DNA of 64,000 nt from Streptomyces mangrovisoli. GTDB taxonomy: Bacteria; Actinomycetota; Actinomycetes; Streptomycetales; Streptomycetaceae. The stretch spans positions 62,001-126,000 of the forward strand of contig NZ_LAVA02000015.1 of assembly GCF_000974985.2 (NCBI RefSeq). The letters are read 5' to 3'. This document shows positions 8,477 through 16,596 of the stretch, piece by piece. The notes under the pieces were generated by a model, which ran no database searches, had not been told where the DNA came from, and saw only the letters and a program-made list of their open reading frames with translations. The translations under genes were made by a program, and so were the position numbers. Positions within the stretch are counted from its first letter, which is position 1; each line of letters opens with the position of its first letter.

Positions 8477-8571
8477 GAGCCCTGGCAGCGGGCTTCGACC
8501 GACGGCAGCGGGCCGCGCCGGACGGCTGCGTGTCATCGCGCGTACCGCAGCGTGCTGGCGGACGGCCACTT

Positions 8572-8600
8572 TTGGTGTGTACCTTACACACGCGTATCCG
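8572..8600 (+). promoter_or_regulatory. Promoter with 17-bp perfect dyad operator
   Basis: The dyad GTGTGTA-CCT-TACACAC (8575-8591) has 7-bp perfect arms. It lies between a possible -35 TTGGTG (8572-8577) and -10 TATCCG (8595-8600) with a 17-bp spacer, so a bound repressor would block the promoter. The next gene downstream is the secreted protein at 8750, giving a 5' leader of roughly 140 nt. The regulator is unknown; the arm length would suit a GntR- or TetR-type dimer. Confidence 0.55.
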
Positions 8601-8749
8601 GCGATCACCGCCGAAGTCTCAACTCCCTTGCACCGCAGTCGCGTTGACCGTGCACCACCCCCCACCCACGGGCCGTCGGCCGCCGATGCCTCTTCCCCCG
8701 CTCCGCCAGGCGTCGCGTCGGCACGGCCCCCTGCCGACCCGGAGGAACA

Positions 8750-9889
8750 GTGGCGACCACACCCCGCCGCGAGCCGCTCACCCGCCGCAGATCCCGCATC
8801 CCCCACGGCCGCCGCGGACGCCTCGGCGCCGCCGGGGTCGCCGCCGCCCTCGCCCTCTGCCTGGGCACGGGCATCGTCCGCCCCGCCGTGGCCGAGGCCG
8901 CCTCGACGGACCGCGCGACCCTCGCCGCCTGGTGGGCCCCGGTCAACTTCCAGGACGTGGACACCACCGGCGAGACCGCGCTCGGCGGCAAGTCCGACTA
9001 CATCACGTCGTACGACTACGACGGAGACCTCAACGGCCGCAACAACTGGGAGAACACCAGCCAGTTCCCGCTCGCCGCGCACGTGTACTACTCGGTGGTG
9101 CAGACCCCGTCCTTCACCTACCTGCTCTACACGTACTTCCACCCGCGCGACTGGTCGGACGGCGTGCTGGACAACTACCAGGAGGACCTGAGCGAGCACG
9201 AGAACGACTCCGAGGGCGCCCTCGTCGTCGTCGCCAACGACGGTTCCACGTACGGCAAGCTGGAGGCCGCGATCACCGTCGCGCACAGCAACTTCTACTC
9301 CTGGGTGCCGGACGGCAGCGACTTCACCTCCGGACAGGAGAGCGTCGACGGCACCCTGCCGCTCAAGAGCGACCCCCACGGGGACGGTCACGGACGCCCG
9401 TTCATCACGCAGCAGCCCAACACCCATGCCGCCTGGGCCGAGGGCTATCTCTCGCGCGAGCGGTCGGAGTACGCGAGCGGCGACGGCGTCGTCTACTACC
9501 CCGGCTCCACCGCCGAGGTGCCCGACAGCGCCAACGACCGTGACGTCCAGTACACGTTGACCGACATCTTCGCCTCGAACGGCATGTGGGCGAACCGCGG
9601 CCTGACCTCGTTGTTCGCGACCACGAACAACTTCGCCGGGGACGACAGCGGCAACCCCTACGGCGCCAAGTGCGGTGCGGGCGGGGTGCTGGGCCCGGCG
9701 AACGGCACCTGCGACACCGACGCCGCCAACCCGCCGTGGGCCTGGGACGACGGCGACGACCTGCCCGGCCGCGGCTACCTCGCGACCGACCCCGCCGAAC
9801 TGGTCTGGGACTACTTCGACTGGTCCGGCAAGCCCTCCTCCCCCGACGTCGCCTACACCTGGGACCAGTACAACGGCATCACGTCCTGA
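8750..9889 (+). CDS. Secreted protein of unknown function (Vps62/NPP1-like traits)
   Basis: A 379-aa exported protein. GGAGGA lies just before the GTG at 8750. Residues 1-50 form a signal peptide: an Arg-rich n-region, the hydrophobic LGAAGVAAALALCLGTGIV, and cleavage after AVAEA. The mature part is acidic and rich in Asp, Tyr, Trp and Asn. It begins LAAWWAPVNFQDVD and contains LSEHENDSEGALVVVAND, which resembles the His/Glu/Asp-rich motif of Vps62- or NPP1-type secreted proteins. Two Cys residues near residue 308-321 (KCGAGG, GTCDTD) could form a disulfide. It stands alone, with its own promoter and terminator. The family assignment is tentative. Confidence 0.8.
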   Translation: MATTPRREPLTRRRSRIPHGRRGRLGAAGVAAALALCLGTGIVRPAVAEAASTDRATLAAWWAPVNFQDVDTTGETALGGKSDYITSYDYDGDLNGRNNWENTSQFPLAAHVYYSVVQTPSFTYLLYTYFHPRDWSDGVLDNYQEDLSEHENDSEGALVVVANDGSTYGKLEAAITVAHSNFYSWVPDGSDFTSGQESVDGTLPLKSDPHGDGHGRPFITQQPNTHAAWAEGYLSRERSEYASGDGVVYYPGSTAEVPDSANDRDVQYTLTDIFASNGMWANRGLTSLFATTNNFAGDDSGNPYGAKCGAGGVLGPANGTCDTDAANPPWAWDDGDDLPGRGYLATDPAELVWDYFDWSGKPSSPDVAYTWDQYNGITS

Positions 9890-9902
9890 CGCTCCCCCGA
9901 CG

Positions 9903-9942
9903 CCTGCGGCCGGCGAGTCACGCACCGCTCGCCGGCCGCAGG
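9903..9942 (+). terminator. Hairpin terminator after the secreted-protein gene
   Basis: Perfect 15-bp arms CCTGCGGCCGGCGAG (9903-9917) and CTCGCCGGCCGCAGG (9928-9942) with a 10-nt loop, starting 14 bp after the stop codon. There is no U-tract, as is usual in Streptomyces. Confidence 0.75.
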
Positions 9943-10094
9943 TGCGAGGGGTGCGCACCCCGGCGCGTGGCGGATGCGACGGGGTGCGCCACAGGGGGCG
10001 GCGGACCGGGTACGTTGGGGACCCACAGGCCGTACAAAACCGGCATTTCGTTATGGCCGACGGCACCCCGTACCCGTTCTGTGAGGCATCCGCC

Positions 10095-10514
10095 ATGAGC
10101 CTGAGCATCCGCAACCAGCTCCCCGGCACCGTCACCGCCGTCGCCCGTGGCGAGGTGATGGCCACCGTGAAGGTGCGGATCGGCGGCGGGCAGGAGCTCA
10201 CCGCCGCGATCACCCTCGACGCGGTCAAGGAGCTCGGCCTCGCCGAGGGCTCCGCCGTGCGGGCGATGGTGAAGTCCACCGAGGTGGCCCTCGCCACCGG
10301 CCGGGTGAGCGGGCTGTCCATCCGCAACCAGGTGCCCGGCACGGTCACCGACGTCGCCGTGGGCGGCGCCATGGCCACGGTCAAGGTCGCGGTCGACGGC
10401 GGCGAACTCACCTCGGCGATCACGAAGGACGCCGTCGACGACCTCGGGCTCGCGGCCGGTGCGCCGGTGGTCGCGCTGATCAAGTCGACCGAGGTGTCCC
10501 TCGCGACCGGGTGA
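10095..10514 (+). CDS. Molbindin: tandem Mop/TOBE domain protein
   Basis: A 139-aa protein built of two TOBE/Mop domains. Each begins with the family signature SIRNQ[LV]PGTVT (residues 3-14 and about 75-86) and ends KSTEV[AS]LATG. Molbindins bind molybdate or tungstate oxyanions at subunit interfaces and serve as Mo storage or homeostasis proteins in the cytoplasm. The tandem arrangement corresponds to ModG-type di-Mop proteins. The start is the ATG at 10095, because the first signature follows at once; only a weak ribosome site is visible. A molybdopterin oxidoreductase gene lies 2 kb away. Confidence 0.93.
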   Translation: MSLSIRNQLPGTVTAVARGEVMATVKVRIGGGQELTAAITLDAVKELGLAEGSAVRAMVKSTEVALATGRVSGLSIRNQVPGTVTDVAVGGAMATVKVAVDGGELTSAITKDAVDDLGLAAGAPVVALIKSTEVSLATG

Positions 10515-10562
10515 ACCGACCCAGGACCGTCACACCGCCATCCGGACCCCGGATCCGGTCGC

Positions 10563-11378
10563 TCAGACCCCGGACGCCGCCGCCGGGGCGAGAGCCACCA
10601 CCGCCTCGCTGGTGTGGACGAGGAACGTCAGGGTCTCCTCGAAGTACAGGGTGACGCTGTTCGCGTCGTGCGCCAGGTAGCCGATCGACACGTCCTGGCC
10701 CAGCCGGAGTTCGAAGTCGCCGCCGCGCGCCGAGAGCAGGAACGCCCCGTCGATGGCCGGCGCCCACACGATGTCCCCGTCGAGCAGGCGTGCGATGTGC
10801 TTGATGATCGGATAGCCGTGGTCCGAGGTCTCGTTCACGGCCGTGTACGCCTGCGCGCTGAGCGCCAGCGTGTACGCGCCCCCGACTCCGGCCAGCCGCA
10901 GGGCGCCGACCGCCCGGCTGACGGCGTCCGGATAGTCCCGCGGGTCGGCGGGCAGGGGCACCGGCGCGTTCGACGAGCCCTCCCGCAGACCTGCGATGCC
11001 GGCGGCGGCGTACCCCTCGAAGACCGCGCGGTCCTCGACGAACGCCAGCCTGCGGGCGGCGTCCTTCACCGGCTGCCAGTCGGCGTCCTTCGCCCCGCGG
11101 GCGACGTCGTCGACCTGCCTCCGGTCGACGGTGAAGGGCACGCGCAGCTCCACCAGCGGCTGGAAGTGCCGGGTGTGGGCGAGCACGCCCTCGGCCGGCG
11201 CGTCCACCGCGTCGAGATGCCCGGTGCCGACCCCCGCCAGCTCGCCGCCGCCCGGATCGGGGACGTCGACGATCCGGCGGGCGGCCACATGGCGCTTGAA
11301 CGTGCGCCGGGCCTCCTCCTCCAGGTCGTCCCACGCGGCGGCGGAGATGGGCGCCAGTTCACGGTGCAGGTTGTTCAT
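10563..11378 (-). CDS. Encapsulin shell protein (family 1, linocin-M18/HK97 fold)
   Basis: A 271-aa shell protein of the type 1 encapsulin family. It opens with the characteristic [12 protein letters not shown] then AWDDLEEEARRTFKRHVAARR, and carries FVEDRAVFEGYAAAGIAGL, LSAQAYTAV and the C-terminal GYLAHDANSVTLYFEETLTFLV, all typical of the HK97-like capsid fold. Dozens of copies self-assemble into a nanocompartment. The ATG lies 20 nt inside the end of the upstream DyP peroxidase gene, and that peroxidase carries an encapsulation peptide, so this is a two-gene cargo-shell operon. Confidence 0.97.
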   Translation of the reverse strand: MNNLHRELAPISAAAWDDLEEEARRTFKRHVAARRIVDVPDPGGGELAGVGTGHLDAVDAPAEGVLAHTRHFQPLVELRVPFTVDRRQVDDVARGAKDADWQPVKDAARRLAFVEDRAVFEGYAAAGIAGLREGSSNAPVPLPADPRDYPDAVSRAVGALRLAGVGGAYTLALSAQAYTAVNETSDHGYPIIKHIARLLDGDIVWAPAIDGAFLLSARGGDFELRLGQDVSIGYLAHDANSVTLYFEETLTFLVHTSEAVVALAPAAASGV

Positions 11379-12441
11379 CGGGTGTGCTCTCCTTCATGCT
11401 GCCGATCCCCAGGGACGGTCCGGCGGACGCCGGCGCGCCCTCGGGGGCCGGGCCGACGGAGCGGAAGGCCGGGGCCGACTCCCGCCGCACGTCCGGCACT
11501 TCGGGCGGGTCCTCCAGGAAGTCCGCGGTGGGCACGTGGAACAGACAGCCCGTCAGCGGGGTGGAGAAGTCCAGGATGCGGTCGTGCGCCGCGTCCGGTG
11601 TGCCCAGGAACATGCGCTCCAGCATCGTCTCCGTCACCTCCGGGGTGCGGGCGTAGCCGATGAAGTAGGTGCCGAACTCGCCCCGCCCGACGGCCCCGAA
11701 GGGCATGTTGTCGCGCAGGATGTCGTGTTCGGTGCCGTCGGGGTCGGTGACGGTGTTGAGGGCGACGTGCGAGTCGGCCGGTTTGACACTGTCGTCGAGC
11801 TCGATGTCCGACAGCTTCGTCCGGCCCACGATCCGCTCCTGCTCCTCCACCGGGAGCGCGTTCCACGCGTCGAGGTCGTGCACGTACTTCTGCACGACGA
11901 CGTAGCTGCCGCCGGCGAAGTCCGGGTCCTCGTCGCCGACGAGGACCGCCGCGCCGGCCGCCGGGCCGACCGGGTTCTCGGTGCCGTCGACGAAGCCGAG
12001 CAGGTCGCGCCGGTCGAAGTACTGGAAGCCGTGCACCTCGTCGCGCACGGTGACCGCGCCGTCGAGCCGGGTCATGAGCTCCGCGGCGAGCGCGAAGCAC
12101 AGGTCGAGGCGGGCGGCCCGGATGTGGAACAGCAGGTCGCCTGGGGTCGAGACGGCGCGGTGCACGGGCCCGTTCAGCTCCCGGAAGGGGTGCAGCTGCG
12201 CGGGCCTCGGCCCGGCGAACAGCCGGTCCCACGCCTCGGAGCCGATGCCGGTGACGCAGCTGAGCCGGCCGTCCGGTCCGGCGCGGAACCCCACCGCCCG
12301 CTGGAGCGCACCGACTTCGGTCAGCAGGTCGCGCACGGCCGGTTCGCCGCCGGGGTCGATCGTGGCCACGAGGAAGATCGACGCATTCGTGAGGGGCGAG
12401 AGAACCGGCTGCGGATTCGGTGCCGGGGCGTCTTCGGCCAT
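11359..12441 (-). CDS. Dye-decolourising (DyP) peroxidase, encapsulin cargo
   Basis: A 360-aa heme peroxidase of the DyP family. The GFVDGTENP motif at 149-157 contains catalytic Asp152; the proximal heme His is probably His225 in SHVAL and the distal Arg is Arg243 in LRDNMPFG. After about residue 310 there is a flexible Pro/Ala-rich tail with the cargo-loading peptide SLGIGSMK at 343-350. Such peptides dock on the inner surface of encapsulin shells. Here ten residues follow the peptide, so it is not quite C-terminal. The gene is first in an operon with the encapsulin. The likely role is peroxide-linked oxidation inside the compartment; the physiological substrate is unknown. Confidence 0.97.
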   Translation of the reverse strand: MAEDAPAPNPQPVLSPLTNASIFLVATIDPGGEPAVRDLLTEVGALQRAVGFRAGPDGRLSCVTGIGSEAWDRLFAGPRPAQLHPFRELNGPVHRAVSTPGDLLFHIRAARLDLCFALAAELMTRLDGAVTVRDEVHGFQYFDRRDLLGFVDGTENPVGPAAGAAVLVGDEDPDFAGGSYVVVQKYVHDLDAWNALPVEEQERIVGRTKLSDIELDDSVKPADSHVALNTVTDPDGTEHDILRDNMPFGAVGRGEFGTYFIGYARTPEVTETMLERMFLGTPDAAHDRILDFSTPLTGCLFHVPTADFLEDPPEVPDVRRESAPAFRSVGPAPEGAPASAGPSLGIGSMKESTPDEQPAP

Positions 12442-12562
12442 GGGCCCTGCCTTCCTGTCGTCGGACCCTGGCGCGGGTCGGTGGCGCTCGCTCTGTGGGG
12501 CCGCGGATCGGTCGCCCCGGTTTCCGGGCGCGGGGCGGGCGCCCCGGTGTCCGCGGCGCGGG

Positions 12563-14911
12563 TCAGCCGCCCTCGCTCGGCGTCACCCGTACCGTGATGT
12601 TCTTCATCAGGGGCTGATCGCTCTGGGTGCTGTAGTCGGTCGCGGCGACCAGTACGTTCAGCTCCGGCATGTAGCCGGCCGCGCACCCCCGCGGCATGTC
12701 GTACTCGACGGCCCGGTACCGCTCCACCCGGCGCCGGCTGCCGTCGCGGGCGGTGGCGGTGATGTCGACGAGGTCGCCCGGCTCGATGTGCCGGGCCCGC
12801 ATGTCGTCGGCGTTCATGAGGATCAGGGTGCGCAGGTTCTCGATGCCGCGGTAGCGGTCGTTGTCGGAGTAGATGGTGGTGTTCCACTGGTCGTGGCTGC
12901 GCATGGTCTGGAGGACCAGGGTGTCGTCCCGCGGCGGCGCCTTCGGCAGCGGCGCGGCGGAGAACTCCGCGCGCCCGGACGCCGTACGGAAGACGAGTTC
13001 GCGTGCGGGCTGCCGGATGCGGAAGCCCAGCGGCAGCCGGACCCGGCGGTTGAAGTCCTCGAATCCGTCGAGCACTTGGGCCATGGTGTCGCGGATGCGG
13101 TCGTAGTCCTCGATGTACGACTCCCACGGCGTCGTGCTGTCCGGCAGGGTGGCGCGGGCCATACCGGCGATGATGGCCGGCTCGGACAGCAGGTGCGGCG
13201 AGGCCGGCTTCTTCATGCCGACCGACAGGTGCACCATGCTCATCGAGTCCTCCACGGAGGTGGCCTGGACGCCTCGCCGCTGGTGGTCCTTCTCGGTGCG
13301 CCCGAGGCACGGCAGGATCAACGCCTTTCCCCCGTGCACCAGATGGCTGCGGTTGAGCTTGGTGCTCACCTGCACGGTCAGCGCGCAGCGGCGCAGGCCC
13401 TCGGCGGTGAACTCGGTGTCGGGCGCGGCGAGGACGAAGTTGCCGCCCATGCCGACGAACACCTTCACCCGCCCGTCGTGCATGGCCTGGAGGGTGGCGA
13501 CGGTGTCCATGCCGTGCTCGCGCGGCGGATCGATGCCGCAGACCGCGCCGAGCCGGTCGAGGAACTCCTGCTCGGGTCGGTGGTCGATGCCGCAGGTGCG
13601 GTTGCCCTGTACGTTGCTGTGCCCGCGCACGGGCGAGGGACCGGCCCCCTCACGGCCCAGATTGCCGCGCAGCAGAAGGACGTTGACGATCTCGCGGACG
13701 GTGTCGACGCCGTGCTCGTGCTGGGTGACGCCGAGGCACCAGCTCATCAGGGTGCGGTCCGCACGGGAGTAGATCCCGGCCGCCTCCAGCATGTCGGCGC
13801 GGGTCAGCCCGGACTGCTCCTCCAACTCCTCCCAGGAGGTCTGCTCGCACACGGCCCGGTAGGCGTCGAAGCCGTACGTGTAGCGGTCGATGAACTCGCG
13901 GTCCAGGGCCTTGGGATCGTGCCGGCTCTCCTCCAGGACCGCCTTCGCGATGCCCCGCAGCAGCGCCATGTCGCCGCCGACGCGCACCTGGAGGTTGAGG
14001 GTGCTGGTGCGGGTCGACTTGAACAGCGCCATGTCGGTGATCTCGTGCGGCACGATCGTCCTGGTCGCGGCCGCCTCCACCAGCGGGTTGACGTGCACGA
14101 TCTGGGCGCCGCGCCGGTAGGCGTCGGCGAGCGCGGTCAGCATCCGCGGCGCGTTCGAGGCCGCGTTGACGCCCAGGATGAACAGGGCGTCGGCGGTCTC
14201 CCAGTCCTTGAGGTCGGCGGTGCCCTTCCCGGTGCCGAGGGCGGCCTGAAGGGCACGGCCGGACGCCTCGTGGCACATGTTGGAGCAGTCGGGCAGGTTG
14301 TTGGTGCCGAACTCGCGGGCCATCAACTGGTACAGGAACGTGGCCTCGTTGCCCAGCCGGCCCGAGGTGTAGAACGCGGCCTCGTGCGGACTGTCCAGCG
14401 CGCGCAGCTCCCGCCCGACCAGGTCGAACGCCTCCTGCCAACTGATCGGCAGATAGCGGTCGGTGTCCGGGTCGTAGACGAGGGGTTCGGTCAGCCGGCC
14501 CTGGTCCTCCAGGGCGAAGTCCGACCAGGTGGACAGTTCGGCGACGGTGTGCTCGGCGAAGAAGTCCGCGCCCACCCGCTTCGGCGTCATCTCCCAGGTG
14601 ACGTGTTTGATGCCGTTCTCGCAGATGTCGAGCTTGAGGCCCTTGGTGTCGTCCGGCCAGGCGCAGCCCGGGCAGTCGAAGCCGCCGTTCTCGTGGTTCA
14701 TCCGGAAGATCGCCCGCGGCCCGTCGAGCAGGGCGCGTTCCTTCACGAGGACGTGCGTGACGCTCTTGGCGGCGCCCCAGCCCGCCGCGGGGTGGTGGTA
14801 CGGGTGCCACGAGGGCGCCTTGTCGTCTGCGGGGCCGTCTCCCCCGGTCACGGTACGGCCGACCGTGTCCTCGTCCCGGCCCGACGTCTTGTGCACATCG
14901 GAAGCGGACAT
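12563..14911 (-). CDS. FdhF/YdeP-family molybdopterin oxidoreductase
   Basis: A 782-aa Mo-bis-MGD enzyme of the formate dehydrogenase H-like YdeP family. After about 75 residues comes FDCPGCAWPDD (Cys80, Cys83), then the Mo-domain landmarks ISWQEAFDLVGREL, YTSGRLGNEATFLYQL, CSNMCHEASG (Cys209, Cys213), FILGVNAASNAPRML, and a C-terminal MopB-binding domain (DQWNTTIYSDNDRYRG, NADDMRARHIEPGDLVDITA). Not all the cysteines of a classical [4Fe-4S]-binding N-terminus are present, in line with this family. The ATG at 14911 has a GAGGTG ribosome site. The substrate is unproven; members are linked to formate oxidation or acid stress. It ends 121 bp upstream of the DyP start. Confidence 0.9.
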   Translation of the reverse strand: MSASDVHKTSGRDEDTVGRTVTGGDGPADDKAPSWHPYHHPAAGWGAAKSVTHVLVKERALLDGPRAIFRMNHENGGFDCPGCAWPDDTKGLKLDICENGIKHVTWEMTPKRVGADFFAEHTVAELSTWSDFALEDQGRLTEPLVYDPDTDRYLPISWQEAFDLVGRELRALDSPHEAAFYTSGRLGNEATFLYQLMAREFGTNNLPDCSNMCHEASGRALQAALGTGKGTADLKDWETADALFILGVNAASNAPRMLTALADAYRRGAQIVHVNPLVEAAATRTIVPHEITDMALFKSTRTSTLNLQVRVGGDMALLRGIAKAVLEESRHDPKALDREFIDRYTYGFDAYRAVCEQTSWEELEEQSGLTRADMLEAAGIYSRADRTLMSWCLGVTQHEHGVDTVREIVNVLLLRGNLGREGAGPSPVRGHSNVQGNRTCGIDHRPEQEFLDRLGAVCGIDPPREHGMDTVATLQAMHDGRVKVFVGMGGNFVLAAPDTEFTAEGLRRCALTVQVSTKLNRSHLVHGGKALILPCLGRTEKDHQRRGVQATSVEDSMSMVHLSVGMKKPASPHLLSEPAIIAGMARATLPDSTTPWESYIEDYDRIRDTMAQVLDGFEDFNRRVRLPLGFRIRQPARELVFRTASGRAEFSAAPLPKAPPRDDTLVLQTMRSHDQWNTTIYSDNDRYRGIENLRTLILMNADDMRARHIEPGDLVDITATARDGSRRRVERYRAVEYDMPRGCAAGYMPELNVLVAATDYSTQSDQPLMKNITVRVTPSEGG

Positions 14912-15120
14912 GCTTCGCACCTCGTAGGTCGCTTGCACGGCAGGGGGCGGGATCGACCGGCTCCGGTCAGCCTCGGACCGACCGGCGCCCGCCCAGGGCA
15001 GGGACCATCAGCCCCTACCGTGACATTCTGCGCCCCGGTGGCACGTACGTCGCGGCGAACGGGCTCCTCGGGGCCGGGCGTGCCGCCCGGGCGCCGTGTC
15101 CCGTACGGCACACTCGCCCC

Positions 15121-15903
15121 ATGGAGACTGCGGAGCTGACGCGCGTGCTGGACCGGGAGGGCGCGCTGCTGGCGGCGGCCGCCGAGCGGGCGGGAACCGA
15201 CGCCCCGGTGCCGACCTGCCCCGACTGGCGGGTACGCGACCTGCTGCGGCACACCGGCATGGTGCACCGGTGGGCGGCGGCCCACGTCGCCGAGGGACAC
15301 ACGTCCCCGCGGCCCGACGGCGGGCTGCCCGACCTCGACGGCGCGGAGCTGCTGGCCTGGTTCCGGGACGGGCACCGGTCCCTGGTCGACACGCTGCGCT
15401 CCGCCGCGCCCGACGTCGCCTGCTGGTCCTTCCTGCCCGCGCCCTCCCCGCTCGCGTTCTGGGCCCGGCGGCAGGCGCACGAGACGACCGTGCACCGGGT
15501 CGACGCCGAATCCGCCCGCGGTGGCGCGCCGACGGAGATCACCGACGCTTTCGCGGTGGACGGCATCGACGAGCTGCTGCGCGGCTTCCACGCCCGTTCC
15601 CGCAGCCGGGTCCGGGCCGACCGCCCCAGGCTGCTGCGCGTCCGGGCGACCGGCGCGGGCGCCGACGGCGGCGACGCCGTATGGGCGGTACGGCTGTCGT
15701 CCGAGCCGCCGGCCGCCGAACGCGAGGACACGGCCGACGGCCCGCTCGGCGACAGCTCGCTCGGCGACGGCGACTGCGAAGTGGCCGGTACGGCGGCCGA
15801 GTTGTACCTCGCGCTGTGGAACCGGCGGCCGTTCCCGGCGGTGACGGGGGACCCCGCTGCGGCACGGCTGTGGCGGGAGCGGTCCGGGATCAACTGGAGC
15901 TGA
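15121..15903 (+). CDS. Maleylpyruvate-isomerase-family mycothiol-dependent protein
   Basis: A 260-aa member of the actinobacterial DinB/mycothiol-dependent maleylpyruvate isomerase superfamily. The N-terminal four-helix bundle has the expected pattern PVPTCPDWRVRDLLRHTGMVHRW and the metal-site segment RRQAHETTVHRVDAE, where the His and Glu residues bind zinc. A C-terminal SCP2-like domain (residues about 180-250, ending LYLALWNRRPFP) follows. Proteins of this group use mycothiol for thiol transfer or detoxification, but most, including this one, have no assigned substrate. It is monocistronic and divergent from the molybdoenzyme. Confidence 0.85.
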   Translation: METAELTRVLDREGALLAAAAERAGTDAPVPTCPDWRVRDLLRHTGMVHRWAAAHVAEGHTSPRPDGGLPDLDGAELLAWFRDGHRSLVDTLRSAAPDVACWSFLPAPSPLAFWARRQAHETTVHRVDAESARGGAPTEITDAFAVDGIDELLRGFHARSRSRVRADRPRLLRVRATGAGADGGDAVWAVRLSSEPPAAEREDTADGPLGDSSLGDGDCEVAGTAAELYLALWNRRPFPAVTGDPAAARLWRERSGINWS

Positions 15904-15930
15904 ACGGTCCGCCCGGTGCGGCCGGGCCGC

Positions 15931-16596
15931 TCAGCCCAGCCAGCCCGGCCGTACGAGTCCCGACTCGTAGGCGAGCACGACCAGTTGGGCGCGGTCGCGG
16001 GCGCCCAGCTTGACCATGGTGCGGCTGACATGGGTCTTCGCGGTGAGCGGGCTGACGACCAGGCGGCGGGCGATCTCCTCGTTGGACAGGCCGATCCCGA
16101 CCAGCGCCATCACCTCCCGCTCCCGCTCGGTGAGCCGGAACAGCGCGTCCGCCACCGCGGGCTCCTTGGAACGGGCCGCGAACTCGGCGATCAGCCGCCG
16201 CGTCACGCCGGGCGACAACAGCGCGTCGCCCTCGACCACCGCCCGCACGGCGCGCAGGAGTTCGGCCGGTTCGGTGTCCTTCACCAGGAAGCCGGACGCG
16301 CCGGAACGGATCGCCTCGAAGACGTACTCGTCGAGTTCGAAGGTGGTGAGCATGACCACCTTGACCTCGCCGTACTCCTCGTCCTCGGTGATCCTGCGGG
16401 TCGCGGCGAGCCCGTCCACGAGCGGCATCCGGATGTCCATCAGGACGACGTCCGGGCGCAGTTCACGCACCGCGCGCACCGCCTCCTCCCCGTCGGCGGC
16501 CTCCCCGGCCACCTCGATGTCGGGCTGGGCGTCGAGCAGCGCGCGGAACCCGGCCCGGACCAGCGACTGGTCGTCGGCGAGCAGTACCCGGATCAC
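15931..16596 (-). CDS. NarL/LuxR-family response regulator
   Basis: A 221-aa response regulator. The receiver domain (residues 1-120) carries the acidic pair DD8-9, phospho-acceptor Asp54 in VVLMDIRMP, a conserved Thr in VVMLTTFE, and Lys in GFLVKDT. The C-terminal LuxR-type helix-turn-helix (about 155-215) has LTEREREVMALVGIGLSNEEIARRL. It starts with GTG and overlaps the histidine kinase gene by 4 nt (GTGA), so the pair is translationally coupled. No linked target genes are evident. Confidence 0.95.
   Translation of the reverse strand: MIRVLLADDQSLVRAGFRALLDAQPDIEVAGEAADGEEAVRAVRELRPDVVLMDIRMPLVDGLAATRRITEDEEYGEVKVVMLTTFELDEYVFEAIRSGASGFLVKDTEPAELLRAVRAVVEGDALLSPGVTRRLIAEFAARSKEPAVADALFRLTEREREVMALVGIGLSNEEIARRLVVSPLTAKTHVSRTMVKLGARDRAQLVVLAYESGLVRPGWLG

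Noticed and set aside
10049..10060. Possible ModE-like half-site (cgttatgg) before the molbindin gene
   Set aside because: Only half of a ModE-type site is present and no second arm is visible.
9675..10094. In-frame N-terminal extension of the molbindin
   Set aside because: It would overlap the secreted-protein gene and adds Pro/Thr-rich sequence unrelated to TOBE domains. The ATG at 10095 gives the normal start.
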